Shown: positions 25,281-34,068, numbered from the stretch's first letter. The stretch is DNA of 64,000 nt from Oerskovia paurometabola (GCF_016907365.1 NZ_JAFBBV010000001.1:3658001-3722000); one strand, 5' to 3'. Numbers and translations are program-made. The notes: generated by a model from the letters alone, not told the origin.

Positions 25281-27862
25281 TGGCCTCAACGCCTCCGGCT
25301 CCGCGCCGGACCTTCCCCGAGGCTCTTCGCTCCCGCAGCGACGAGCACCTCGTCGCGCTGCTGCTGCAGCGCCCTGACCTGGCCACTCCTTCGCCGTCGA
25401 CGCTGCGCTCGCTCGCAGCACGTGCCACCAGCCGTACCAGCCTGGACCGGGCGATCGCCCGGCTCGACGCCCTCGAGCTCCAGGTCCTCGAGTCCGTCCT
25501 CGTCCTCGGGGACCAGCACGCTCCGCGGACGCCGACGTCCCGGCCCGCCCCCTCCCGCCCCGCCACCCGTCCCGCGGGCGAGGACACGGCCGTGACGGTC
25601 GACCGCGTCCTCGCGGCGCTCGGTGCGAGCGACGGGGACGCACCGGTCGTCCGGGCCGCGGTCGCGCACCTCGAGGAGGCCGCGCTGCTGTGGGACCGTG
25701 ACCCGTCGCCGCGCACCGACCTCGCGGTCGCGCCGGGCCTGTCCGAGGTGCTCGGCCCCTACCCCGCGGGCCTCGGCCCCGCCGACCCGTCGTCGCCGCT
25801 CGCCGCTCCACCCACCGGCGCCCCGGCGTTCGGCCCGCCCGGGACGACGCCCCTCGGCGACCTCCTCGCGGACGCGCCGCCCGGAGCCCGCAACATCCTC
25901 GACGCCCTCACGTGGGGGCCGCCCGTGGGCGTCGCGCCGCGCGCCGACCCGGCGGGCCGTGAGGCGACGACCTGGCTCCTGCGTCGGCGCCTCCTGCTCG
26001 CCTCGGACGAGCGGCACGTCGTCCTGCCCCGCGAGGTCGGCCTCGCCCTGCGCGGGGGCCGCACGCACGCCCGGCCCCTCGCGCACCCGCCCGAGCCCGA
26101 GGCCCCGCACTTCGCCGAGGACACCATCGCCGCAGAGGCCGCGCGCGCGGCGCAGGACGCGGTCCGGCTCGTCGCCCACCTCCTCGCGCTGTGGCAGGCC
26201 TCGCCGCCGAGCGTCCTGCGCGCGGGCGGGCTCGGGGTGCGCGACCTGCGCCGTCTCGCGACGACGCTCGAGGTCGAGGAGCCGACGGCCGCGTTCGTCG
26301 CCGAGCTCGCGCTCGCCGCGGGACTCGTGGTCGACGACGGCGAGGACCCTCCCACGTTCACCGTCACGGTCGCGGGCGAGGACTGGCTCGACCTCCCCCT
26401 CGCGCCACGCTGGGCGCTGCTCGCCGCAGCCTGGGCAGGCTCTGGCCGCACGCCGTGGACCGTCGGCAGCCGCGACGAGCGCGGCACGCTGCGCGCGGCG
26501 CTCGAACCCGACCTCAGCCGCCCGTGGGTCCCGCGCCTGCGCTTCGACCTGCTGTCCGCGCTCGCCGACCGTCCCGGGACGGCGCTGACCTCGGCCGACC
26601 TCCTGGCCGTCCTGCGCTGGGGTTCGCCCCGGTCCGTCCCACCGGTCCAGGCCATCGAGGGGCTGCTCCACGAGGCCCACCTCCTGGGGGTCACGGGGGT
26701 CGGGGCGCTCGCCCCCACGGGCCGTGCGCTCCTGCTGCCCGACGGCGCCACGCCCGCCGTGCAACCCGGCGCACCCGCGGCGGCGAGCAGGTCGGGAGCG
26801 CCCGCGCTCACGTCCGCGGAGACGACGCTCGCGACCGCCCTCGAGTCGGTCCTGCCGCCCGAGGTCGACGAGCTCCTGCTCCAGGGCGACCTCACGGGCA
26901 TCGTCCCGGGGCGTCCCAGCACGGCTCTCGAACGGCTCCTGGAGGACGCCGCCGAGGTCGAGTCGCGCGGGGCCGCGATCACGGTCCGCTTCACGCCCGA
27001 GTCCCTGACCCGGGCGTTCGACGCGGGCCGCACGGCGGACGACCTGCTGGCCGACCTCGCAGGCCACTCCCGGACGACGCTCCCCCAACCTCTCGACTAC
27101 CTGGTCCGCGACACGGCCCGGCGCCACGGGCGGCTGCGGGTCGGGAGCGCGTCGAGCTACGTGCGTGCCGAGGACGCCGCGCTCCTGACCGGCCTCGTCG
27201 AGGACCCGTCGCTGCGACACCTCTCGCTGTTCCGCATCGCGCCCACCGTCCTGGTCTCGCTCGTCCCCGCGGCGACGCTCCAGGCCGCGCTGCGCGACCG
27301 CGGCCTCGCCTCGACCGTCGAAGGACCTGACGGGCGGGTCGTGCGCACCGAGCGGCTCCGGACCACAGCCCGTTCCCGCGTGGGCGGGCGACGCCCGCTG
27401 GACACTGCCACCCGGGGGCGCTCCGCCGTCGGGCCGGCGGTGCACCAGGAAGATGCCGCAGCCCGGCGCGAGCGGTACGCCGAGCTCGTCCCGCGCCTGC
27501 GCGCGGCCGACGACGCGGCCCTCGCCGCACCACCTGCGGCGACGACCCGTGACGACGTCGTGCCCGAACCTCGCGGAACAACCGAACCCCCCGCGGCGTT
27601 GGGACTCCTGCGCGACGCGATCGACGCGGGCGACCACGTGGTCCTCGAGACGATCGACCCCACCGGTCAGCCGACCCGGCGCCGCGTCAAGCCCCTCGTC
27701 CTCGAAGGCGGCCGCCTGCGCGCCCTGGACCCGGCGCGCGACGCCGAGCTGACCGTCGCCGTCCACCGCATCGCGGGCGTCTTCACCGACGCCCCCGCCC
27801 CCACCCAGGACGCGTCGACCGACACGACCACGAACGCGTCGGCGGGGGCGCCGAACGACTAG
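25280..27862 (+). CDS. Helicase-associated (Helicase_C_3) protein, partner of XPB
   Basis: An 860-residue protein lacking helicase motifs, with a C-terminal XPB/Ssl2-like Helicase_C_3 domain. The N-terminus (FPEALRSRSDEHLVALLLQRPDLATPSPSTLRSLAARATSRTSLDRAIARLDALELQVLE) resembles a winged-helix array, as does the middle (ALTSADLLAVLRWGSP). The family block near residues 580-690 reads RFTPESLTRAFDAGRTADDLLADLAGHSRTTLPQPLDYLVRD and SYVRAEDAALLTGLVEDPSLRHLSLFRIAPTVLVSLVP. A WYL-like tail (about 780-835) ends the fold: DAIDAGDHVVLETIDPTGQPTRRRVKPLVLEGGRLRALDP. It lies 48 bases upstream of the XPB gene in the same orientation, as in mycobacteria (Rv0862c-Rv0861c), so a DNA-repair or nucleic-acid remodelling pair is inferred. 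Confidence 0.82.
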   Translation: MASTPPAPRRTFPEALRSRSDEHLVALLLQRPDLATPSPSTLRSLAARATSRTSLDRAIARLDALELQVLESVLVLGDQHAPRTPTSRPAPSRPATRPAGEDTAVTVDRVLAALGASDGDAPVVRAAVAHLEEAALLWDRDPSPRTDLAVAPGLSEVLGPYPAGLGPADPSSPLAAPPTGAPAFGPPGTTPLGDLLADAPPGARNILDALTWGPPVGVAPRADPAGREATTWLLRRRLLLASDERHVVLPREVGLALRGGRTHARPLAHPPEPEAPHFAEDTIAAEAARAAQDAVRLVAHLLALWQASPPSVLRAGGLGVRDLRRLATTLEVEEPTAAFVAELALAAGLVVDDGEDPPTFTVTVAGEDWLDLPLAPRWALLAAAWAGSGRTPWTVGSRDERGTLRAALEPDLSRPWVPRLRFDLLSALADRPGTALTSADLLAVLRWGSPRSVPPVQAIEGLLHEAHLLGVTGVGALAPTGRALLLPDGATPAVQPGAPAAASRSGAPALTSAETTLATALESVLPPEVDELLLQGDLTGIVPGRPSTALERLLEDAAEVESRGAAITVRFTPESLTRAFDAGRTADDLLADLAGHSRTTLPQPLDYLVRDTARRHGRLRVGSASSYVRAEDAALLTGLVEDPSLRHLSLFRIAPTVLVSLVPAATLQAALRDRGLASTVEGPDGRVVRTERLRTTARSRVGGRRPLDTATRGRSAVGPAVHQEDAAARRERYAELVPRLRAADDAALAAPPAATTRDDVVPEPRGTTEPPAALGLLRDAIDAGDHVVLETIDPTGQPTRRRVKPLVLEGGRLRALDPARDAELTVAVHRIAGVFTDAPAPTQDASTDTTTNASAGAPND

Positions 27863-27910
27863 CCCGCACCACCCGCGTCACGACACGGCGCACCACCCGG
27901 AAGGACGCCC

Positions 27911-29578
27911 ATGGCCGACGGCCCCCTGATCGTGCAGAGCGACAAGACCTTGCTGCTCGAGGTCGACCACCCGCGCTCGGGCGACGCCCGACGGGCGATC
28001 GCCCCCTTCGCCGAGCTCGAACGCGCCCCCGAGCACGTCCACACCTACCGGCTCACGCCGCTCGGGCTGTGGAACGCGCGCGCCGCGGGGCACGACGCCG
28101 AGCAGGTCGTCAACGTGCTGCTCGAGTACAGCCGCTACCCCGTGCCGCACGCGCTGCTGGTCGACGTCGCGGAGACCATGGCACGCTACGGGCGGCTCCA
28201 GCTCGTCGCGCACCCCACGCACGGGCTCGTGCTCCAGGCGACCGACAAGGCCGTGCTCGCCGAGGTCCTGAAGTCCAAGCGGACCGCGGGCCTCGTGGGC
28301 GACCGGCTCGGGGACGACTCGGTGATCGTGCACCCGTCCGAGCGCGGCCACCTCAAGCAGGTCCTGCTCAAGCTCGGCTGGCCCGCCGAGGACCTCGCGG
28401 GATACGTCGACGGCGAGAAGCACCCGATCGACCTCTCCCCGACCGACCCGGCGCACGAGGACAAGCCCTGGGCCATGCGGCCCTACCAGCAGCAGGCCGT
28501 CGAGGGCTTCTGGCACGGGGGCAGCGGCGTCGTCGTGCTCCCCTGCGGCGCGGGCAAGACGATCGTCGGCGCCGGGGCCATGGCCAAGTCCGGCACGACG
28601 ACCCTGATCCTCGTGACGAACACCGTGAGCGCGCGCCAGTGGCGCGACGAGCTCGTGCGACGCACCACGCTCACCGAGGACGAGATCGGCGAGTACTCGG
28701 GCGCCCGCAAGGAGATCAAGCCCGTCACCATCGCCACCTACCAGGTGCTCACGACCAAGCGGAAGGGTGTCTACACGCACCTCGAGCTGCTCGACGCCCG
28801 CGACTGGGGACTCGTGGTCTACGACGAGGTCCACCTGCTGCCCGCCCCGATCTTCCGCATGACCGCCGACCTCCAGGCGCGCCGCCGCCTGGGCCTGACC
28901 GCGACGCTCGTGCGCGAGGACGGACGCGAGGACGAGGTCTTCAGCCTCATCGGGCCCAAGCGGTACGACGCCCCCTGGAAGGACATCGAGGCCCAGGGGT
29001 ACATCGCGCCCGCGGACTGCGTCGAGGTGCGCCTCACCCTGTCCGACCGCGACCGCATGGCGTACGCGACCGCCGAGCCCGAGGACAAGTACCGGCTCGC
29101 GGCCACCGCAGCGGGCAAGAACCGCGTCGTCGAGCAGATCGCGGCCGCGCACCCCGACGACCAGGTCCTCGTGATCGGCCAGTACCTCGACCAGCTCGAG
29201 GAGCTCGGCGACCACCTCGACGCGCCCGTCATCACAGGGGCCACGACCGTGCGCGAGCGCCAGCGGCTGTTCGAGGCGTTCCGGTCCGGGGAGATCTCCC
29301 GGCTCGTCGTGAGCAAGGTCGCGAACTTCTCGATCGACCTGCCCGAGGCGTCGGTCGCGATCCAGGTGTCCGGGTCGTTCGGGTCGCGCCAGGAGGAGGC
29401 CCAGCGCCTGGGACGCATCATGCGCCCCAAGCAGGACGGCCGCACCGCGCACTTCTACGCCGTGGTCTCGCGCGACACCGTGGACCAGGACTTCGCTGCG
29501 CACCGCCAGCGCTTCCTCGCGGAGCAGGGCTACGCCTACCGCATCGTCGACGCCGAGGACCTGGGCGTCGTGCAGTGA
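27911..29578 (+). CDS. XPB-type superfamily 2 DNA repair helicase
   Basis: A 555-residue 3'-5' helicase of the ERCC3/XPB family. An N-terminal domain (about 1-180) carries PLIVQSDKTLLLEVDHP, which I recall from the bacterial members. Helicase motifs follow: PYQQQAVEGFW (Q-like), Walker A LPCGAGKTIVG near 215, motif Ia LVTNTVSARQW, Walker B VVYDEVHLLP (DEVH) near 310, motif III GLTATLVREDGRED containing the XPB RED motif, and motif VI QEEAQRLGRIMRPK near 500. The ribosome binding site is GGAAGG before the ATG. It follows the helicase-associated gene. Bacterial XPB proteins unwind DNA in vitro, yet their cellular role is unsettled; nucleotide excision repair is presumed by homology. Confidence 0.93.
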   Translation: MADGPLIVQSDKTLLLEVDHPRSGDARRAIAPFAELERAPEHVHTYRLTPLGLWNARAAGHDAEQVVNVLLEYSRYPVPHALLVDVAETMARYGRLQLVAHPTHGLVLQATDKAVLAEVLKSKRTAGLVGDRLGDDSVIVHPSERGHLKQVLLKLGWPAEDLAGYVDGEKHPIDLSPTDPAHEDKPWAMRPYQQQAVEGFWHGGSGVVVLPCGAGKTIVGAGAMAKSGTTTLILVTNTVSARQWRDELVRRTTLTEDEIGEYSGARKEIKPVTIATYQVLTTKRKGVYTHLELLDARDWGLVVYDEVHLLPAPIFRMTADLQARRRLGLTATLVREDGREDEVFSLIGPKRYDAPWKDIEAQGYIAPADCVEVRLTLSDRDRMAYATAEPEDKYRLAATAAGKNRVVEQIAAAHPDDQVLVIGQYLDQLEELGDHLDAPVITGATTVRERQRLFEAFRSGEISRLVVSKVANFSIDLPEASVAIQVSGSFGSRQEEAQRLGRIMRPKQDGRTAHFYAVVSRDTVDQDFAAHRQRFLAEQGYAYRIVDAEDLGVVQ

Positions 29579-29645
29579 CCGGCGGGGCCCCGGGCGTCGT
29601 CCAGCAGAGGGGCGCGAGGCTCGCGGGGTGGTGGGTGTGTTCGCG

Positions 29646-29675
29646 GCGGAGCGGCAACAATTGTTGCCGCTCCGC
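29646..29675. repeat. 30-bp perfect palindrome after the XPB gene
   Basis: GCGGAGCGGCAACAA (29646-29660) is followed at once by its exact reverse complement (29661-29675). There is no loop. It could be a transcription terminator for XPB and the facing GNAT remnant, or a binding site for a dimeric repressor. Confidence 0.9.
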
Positions 29676-29741
29676 AGCAGGACACCCCCGCCCCTGCGCC
29701 CCGACCGCCGGTCAAGCCCGCGCCGCTCGGGGTGCCGCGTC

Positions 29742-29882
29742 TCAGAGCTCGCGGTAGTAGTGCACGAGCGGCAGCGCGGTGAACCCGCACGCCTCGTACA
29801 TCGCGCGGGCGGGCCCGTGCCCGTCGTCGCCTCCGGTCCAGACGCTCGCGTAGGCGCACCCGGCCTCGCGCATCCCGTGTCC
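29742..29882 (-). pseudogene. C-terminal fragment of a GNAT acetyltransferase
   Basis: The minus frame ending at 29742 reads MREAGCAYASVWTG, then ARAMYEACGFTALPLVHYYREL, the typical end of a GNAT N-acetyltransferase with the acetyl-CoA-proximal YEACGF motif. Only about 45 residues remain. Upstream of it the frame runs into the start of the methyltransferase gene and shows no GNAT sequence, so the gene is truncated. It marks an old rearrangement at the left edge of the accessory stretch. Confidence 0.6.
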
Positions 29883-29900
29883 CGACCGTTGCTCCTCGCA

Positions 29901-29913
29901 TAGGGTCCGGGGA
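29901..29913 (+). promoter_or_regulatory. Leaderless promoter of the methyltransferase gene
   Basis: TAGGGT (29901-29906) is followed by six bases and the ATG at 29913. Confidence 0.6.
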
Positions 29914-30695
29914 TGGAACGATCCACCCTCTTTCGCCTGGCGCACTCCGAGCACCCGATCGCGTCGCCGCTGAGCGATGCCCGCGTCGAAGGCCTGCTCG
30001 ACCGGACGACGGGCGGCCGACGGAGCGTCCTGGACCTCGGGTGCGGTGACGGCACATGGCTGCTGCGGGCGTTGGGCCGCGAACCGGGCCTCACCGCGGT
30101 GGGGGTGGACATGTCCGACGTCGGGTTCGAGGAGACGCTGGCCAAGGCTGCTGCCGCGGGCGTGGTGGACCGGCTGACGCTGGTTCAGGGCGACGTCCGG
30201 GAGTACGTGAGCCAGGCGCCGTTCGATGCGGTGCTCAGCGTGGGCGCGGCGTACGCGTTCGGGGGCCTGGAACCCACGCTCGAGGCTGCGCGCGGCCACC
30301 TCGCCGCCGACGGCCTGCTCCTGCTCGGTGACTGCTTCTGGCCTGCGCCTCCGACGGCGGCCGTCCTCGACGGCCTCGGCGGCCTCTCGGCGGACGAGTA
30401 CCTCGACCTGCCCGGCACCGTCGACCTCGTGACGCGGCACGGGTGGGCGACGGTGCACGGGCACGTCAGCACGCAGGAGGAGTGGGACGACTACGAGTGG
30501 GCGTGGACGGGGGCACCCGCTCGCTGGGCGGTCGAGAACCCGGACCACCCCGAGGCGCGTGAGGTGCTCGCCGCGGTCGAGAAGCACCGCGACGGCTGGC
30601 TCCAGGGATACCGCGGTGGTCTCGGGTTCGTCACGCTGGTCCTGCACCCGGGCCGGGCGTCCGTCACGAGTCCTCGAGGAACGGCCCACCGGTAG
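29913..30695 (+). CDS. Class I SAM-dependent methyltransferase
   Basis: A 260-residue protein with a Rossmann methyltransferase fold. Motif I RSVLDLGCGDGTWLLRAL (about 38-55) binds S-adenosylmethionine, motif II is GVDMSDVGFEETL, post-motif VQGDVREYVSQAPFDAVLSVGAAYAFGG follows, and HLAADGLLLLGDCFW matches motif III. The C-terminal 100 residues, with YEWAWTGAPARWAVENPDHPEA and HRDGWLQGYRGGLGFVTLVL, probably form the substrate lid. The acceptor is unknown. It is monocistronic, between a truncated acetyltransferase and a TetR gene. Confidence 0.85.
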   Translation: MERSTLFRLAHSEHPIASPLSDARVEGLLDRTTGGRRSVLDLGCGDGTWLLRALGREPGLTAVGVDMSDVGFEETLAKAAAAGVVDRLTLVQGDVREYVSQAPFDAVLSVGAAYAFGGLEPTLEAARGHLAADGLLLLGDCFWPAPPTAAVLDGLGGLSADEYLDLPGTVDLVTRHGWATVHGHVSTQEEWDDYEWAWTGAPARWAVENPDHPEAREVLAAVEKHRDGWLQGYRGGLGFVTLVLHPGRASVTSPRGTAHR

Positions 30696-30813
30696 CGGTG
30701 TCTGGACGCCGCTGGACCGACCGGTCGTCGGGCGTCGTGCATCGCAGCAGCAGGTCGCGTGATTCTCGCAGCGCATCCTGTCGTGCTCCGCGCGAGGAGG
30801 CGATGGGCCTGAG

Positions 30814-31425
30814 TCAGTGAACTCGTCGGCTCAGCACGCCCGAGACGAGTAGTTGTACGAGAACGGCGGCGTCGTACCGGTCATCGACCGCTGCACCGAT
30901 GCAGAGGTTTCCGATGCCCTTGAGCACGTTGTACGCATCCACCGGCGGAGCTGTATCCATGGGCTCCAGCGCTGCCTCGAGGAGGGCGCCAGCTACCGGC
31001 ACGAGACGGCCGACGAAGTAGGTGTGCAACGCGTCGGACCCTGCGCTGTCTCCTTGCAGTGCGGCAGCGAGCCCGTGCTTGGTGACGAGGAACTCCACGA
31101 ACAGTGCCACCCATGCCCGCAGGGCTGCCTCGGGCGTCTCGCTCTCCGCGAGCAGCCGCGGGCCGGCGTCTGCACATGCCTCGACCTGGTGCCGGTACAC
31201 CGCCACCACGAGCTCTGCGCGCGTCGGGAAGTGACGGTAGATCGTCCCCACGCCGACGCCGGCCTTCGCTGCGATCTCCCGCACTGGAGCATCGACCCCG
31301 GACGTCACGAACACCGCTGCCGCTGCGTCGAGGAGCGCCTGCTCGCTCCGGCGCGGACGGCCCGCTCGGGGTGCCCCCGCACTGCGCAACTCGTCGCCCT
31401 GGGTCTCAGCCACGCCTGTCCTCAC
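30814..31425 (-). CDS. TetR family repressor
   Basis: A 203-residue regulator. The N-terminal helix-turn-helix domain (about 24-75) reads EQALLDAAAAVFVTSGVDAPVREIAAKAGVGVGTIYRHFPTRAELVVAVYRHQVE. The ligand domain carries ALRAWVALFVEFLVTKHGLAAAL and NVLKGIGNLCIGAAVDDRYDAAVLVQLLVSGVL, resembling the SbtR-like C-terminal family. It is divergent from an alpha/beta hydrolase gene, and two near-identical operators occupy the shared promoter, so it very likely represses both genes. The inducer is probably a substrate or product of the hydrolase. Codon use is somewhat lower in GC than in neighbouring core genes. Confidence 0.9.
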   Translation of the reverse strand: MRTGVAETQGDELRSAGAPRAGRPRRSEQALLDAAAAVFVTSGVDAPVREIAAKAGVGVGTIYRHFPTRAELVVAVYRHQVEACADAGPRLLAESETPEAALRAWVALFVEFLVTKHGLAAALQGDSAGSDALHTYFVGRLVPVAGALLEAALEPMDTAPPVDAYNVLKGIGNLCIGAAVDDRYDAAVLVQLLVSGVLSRRVH

Positions 31426-31449
31426 CGAATTCTTCGTCCGTGGATTGCA

Positions 31450-31491
31450 TTACGGAGCAACGTTCCGTAAAGTTTCGGAACGGTGCTCCGT
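31450..31491. promoter_or_regulatory. Paired TetR operators
   Basis: Operator 1 is a perfect inverted repeat TTACGGA-N7-TCCGTAA (31450-31470). Operator 2 (31475-31491) read on the minus strand repeats its core ACGGAGCAACGTTCCG with one change (A to C). Centres are 22 bp apart, i.e. two helical turns, which suits cooperative binding of two dimers between the divergent genes. Confidence 0.8.
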
Positions 31492-31532
31492 TCGAGGGTA
31501 CTGCAGAGCGCGCCCTTCGGAAGGACCTCGTC

Positions 31533-32486
31533 ATGGCCTCATCACTCCTCGACTCCCTGGACCGCACCATCGGTGCCGGCGCACCGGTCGTCTCCGTCGC
31601 TCCGATTCAGCTGTTCGCCCCGGATCGACCGGTCCCGCTGGAAGTGCGCGTGTCTGCCCCTGCCACAGGCGCGAATCTCCCTGTCGTGGTGTTCTCCCAT
31701 GGCAACGGATGGAACTTGGATGGGTACGCGCCGCTCACAGCGTTCTGGGCCTCCCGCGGGTTCGTCGTGATCCAGCCCACCCACTTGGACTCACGCCGCA
31801 ACGGATTCGGGTTTGACCACCCGGTCTTCCCGACGATCTGGACGGAGCGAATCACGGATCTCGTCCGCATCCTCGACCAGCTCGACGCCGTCGAGGCAGC
31901 GGTCCCCGGACTGGCCGGGCGCATCGACCGCAGCCGCATCGCCGCGACCGGTCACTCCTGGGGCGGCCAGACGGCGCAGTCGCTTCTCGGCGCCCGAGTC
32001 TTCGACGAAGCGGGTCACGTCGGGGCGGACATGACCGACGGGCGCGTCACCGCTGGCATCCTGTTCGCCGCAACCGGAGTCGGCGGGGATGACCTGCACC
32101 CGTTCGCGCAGGCGAACTTCCCCTTCATGCGCCCCTCGTTCCAGGAGCTGACGACTCCGACCCTCGTGGTCGCGGGCGACCACGACCAGTCGAAGATGTC
32201 CAGCCGTGGACCTGACTGGTTCACCGACGCCTACACCTACAGCCCCGGCGCGACAGACCTCCTCACCCTCTACGGCGCAGAGCACGCGCTCGGTGGAATC
32301 GTCGGATACGAAGTCGCCGAGACCACCGACGAGAATCCGGAACGGGTCGCAGTCGTCCAGCGGATGAGCACCGCCTACCTTCGGACCGCTCTGCACGTCG
32401 ACGAGAACAGCTGGCCGGCCGCCCGTGCCGCCCTCACGACCAGCACCGATCCGATCGGACGCGCCGACAGCAAACGACAGGCGTAG
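31533..32486 (+). CDS. Alpha/beta hydrolase (chlorophyllase/PAF-acetylhydrolase-like) under TetR control
   Basis: A 317-residue hydrolase without a signal peptide. VVVFSHGNGWNLDGYAPLTAFWASRGFVVIQPTHLD resembles the oxyanion region of the chlorophyllase/dienelactone hydrolase group. IAATGHSWGGQTAQSLLGA holds the nucleophile, the acid is likely the Asp in VVAGDHDQS, and the catalytic His is in YGAEHALGGIVGYE. The ATG has GGAAGGA eight bases upstream. The divergent TetR gene and its operators imply induction by a specific compound, possibly an ester. Confidence 0.82.
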   Translation: MASSLLDSLDRTIGAGAPVVSVAPIQLFAPDRPVPLEVRVSAPATGANLPVVVFSHGNGWNLDGYAPLTAFWASRGFVVIQPTHLDSRRNGFGFDHPVFPTIWTERITDLVRILDQLDAVEAAVPGLAGRIDRSRIAATGHSWGGQTAQSLLGARVFDEAGHVGADMTDGRVTAGILFAATGVGGDDLHPFAQANFPFMRPSFQELTTPTLVVAGDHDQSKMSSRGPDWFTDAYTYSPGATDLLTLYGAEHALGGIVGYEVAETTDENPERVAVVQRMSTAYLRTALHVDENSWPAARAALTTSTDPIGRADSKRQA

Positions 32487-33042
32487 TCGGGCCTGTCGCC
32501 ACGCATCAGCGGTCGTCTGCGAGCGCCCGACGGCAGCACGTGATCGGCACCGCGCCTGCGGGCGAATCCGCACGCTCGACGCGAGCACGGCGTCGACGGC
32601 GGCGGAGCGGGTCGTCGAGTCGGCAGAGAGTGCGGCGGTCGTGTCATTGACGACCGCTAGTCGGGCGTCATGGAAGAAGGTGGTGCGACGTCGGAGAAAC
32701 GCCGGTCCTCACACAGTCGTGTCCGCCACGGCCGCATCGCTGCGGCGTGTGCGGTTCGCCAAGCATGAGCCGAGGGTCGCGGCGGCGCCAGTGGCGAGAA
32801 GCAACAGTGCAGCTGTGAGCAGTGTCTCGTGCACGTACTCCAGGCGCTCGTAGACCCCTCGGACAAAGTCGGCGTCTTCGCTGGTGAGAGAGAGCGGCGA
32901 AATGTGTGGTGACGCACCAGCGGTTGGCTCACGCGACGAGGTTGGCGACGCCGAGCGTCCCGCCGCACAGAACACCGTTCGTGGCCGTCGCGCTGGGCGT
33001 CGGCGTACCAGTCGGCAGGGGCCCGGTTCATGGTGGGGTCGC
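32487..33042. other. Low-bias stretch downstream of the hydrolase
   Basis: About 555 bases with no well-supported gene on the plus strand. On the minus strand it holds the uncertain reading described at 32709-33031. GC and codon periodicity are weaker than in neighbouring genes. Confidence 0.5.
32709..33031 (-). pseudogene. Possible broken third gene of the sigma/anti-sigma operon
   Basis: An ATG at 33031, 11 bases after the stop of the upstream membrane protein, opens with NRAPADWYADAQRDGHER, which resembles a DUF2510 motif (PAGWYPDP-like). The resemblance is then lost. In another minus frame a plausible end appears: DADFVRGVYERLEYVHE, then a membrane helix LLTAALLLLATGAAATLGSCLA and a basic tail, stopping at 32709. 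The two parts need at least one frame change to join, so either the gene has decayed, the sequence has an indel, or the resemblance is chance. Confidence 0.3.
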
Positions 33043-34068
33043 TCACCATGTGGCCGGGTCCATCGACAGGCCTTGCTCCTGGAGGTATGCCCGCGAGGCC
33101 TCGAGCGCAGCCTGCTCGACGGGACGTCGCAGCTCGAGGTAGTCCCTGGCGCGGGTGATGTACTCGCTCTCCCGGGCAGCCTGGATGTCGGCGAGCCGCT
33201 GGACGGTACCGAGCTCGTCCTTGCACGCAAGGTCGAGCTCACCGATCCGGATCACCTCGTCAGGGGACGCGTCACGCACCCCGGGAGGAACCATTCCCTC
33301 GTCTGGCCCAGGGGGTTCGACCCCTCGCCCTGCCAGACACTGCTTCCACTCGTCGACGACACCGATCCCCTCCGGCGTGGAAGTCGCCGGGGTGACACCG
33401 GTCGGAGCCACCGCCTCGAACTGACCTGGGTCGTAGGAGAGCCCCGCTTCGTTGACCTGACCGAAGCACGAGCGCTGCTGCTCGATGGCGGCCTCGTCCT
33501 CGACCCGAGCGCGAAACCGGTTGGGACTCTCGACGGGTTCTTGGGTGTAGCCGTCCGTCGCGAGCAAGCCGTGACGCCACAGGCCGAAGCCGGCTCCGTC
33601 GAAGGTCTTCTCTGCGGGGACAGGGCCCACGAGCTGCACGAGATCCTCGTAGCCCGCTGCGGTCATGCACCGCGCGACGAAGACGTCCCGTGCGGTGTCC
33701 ATCTCGGCGCGCTCCTCGGCGCTGACGAACCAACCGTCGAGCGGAGTCGTGATCGTCCCCGCGTCCTCGTCGACGATCGCCCGAACCGGTTCCTCGGTCG
33801 CGCTCTCCGCAGGTTCCGGGCTCGTCGTCGCGATGCTCGTTGCGGGCATGAGCAGAGTCTCACGGGGTCGTGGTGCCACGAGGTCCGGGACAGTGACCGC
33901 AGCCGCGGCCACGACGGCGGCGACAGCCAAGGACGCCGCGACACGGCGGCTCCGGGTCCGGCCTGCCCGGCGGCGTGCGACGTCGAGGGCGAGGTGCGGA
34001 TCGATCGGCGCTTCTGGCAGCGCCTCGTCCACGAGCTCCCGCAGACGTGTTGAGAAGTCGTCGGTCAC
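33043..34068 (-). CDS. Membrane-anchored putative anti-sigma factor
   Basis: A 341-residue protein coupled to the ECF sigma gene (its GTG overlaps the sigma TGA). The cytoplasmic segment (about 1-42, DFSTRLRELVDEALPEAPIDPHLALDVARRRAGRTRSRR) is long enough to hold sigma, although no zinc HxxxCxxC anti-sigma motif is seen. One membrane helix (about 43-62) follows, and the rest is extracytoplasmic, with Cys in RCMTAAGYEDL, QRSCFGQ, KQCLAGRG and DLACKDE that could form disulfides. The extracellular part resembles no family I recognise. Its position supports a regulatory or sensor role; sequence alone does not prove anti-sigma activity. Confidence 0.65.
   Translation of the reverse strand: MTDDFSTRLRELVDEALPEAPIDPHLALDVARRRAGRTRSRRVAASLAVAAVVAAAAVTVPDLVAPRPRETLLMPATSIATTSPEPAESATEEPVRAIVDEDAGTITTPLDGWFVSAEERAEMDTARDVFVARCMTAAGYEDLVQLVGPVPAEKTFDGAGFGLWRHGLLATDGYTQEPVESPNRFRARVEDEAAIEQQRSCFGQVNEAGLSYDPGQFEAVAPTGVTPATSTPEGIGVVDEWKQCLAGRGVEPPGPDEGMVPPGVRDASPDEVIRIGELDLACKDELGTVQRLADIQAARESEYITRARDYLELRRPVEQAALEASRAYLQEQGLSMDPATW

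Noticed and set aside
33311..33326. tRNA-like T-arm (GGGGGTTCGACCCC)
   Set aside because: It lies inside the putative anti-sigma coding sequence and there is no acceptor stem, anticodon arm or D-arm at the right distances. No tRNA or rRNA was found anywhere in the window.
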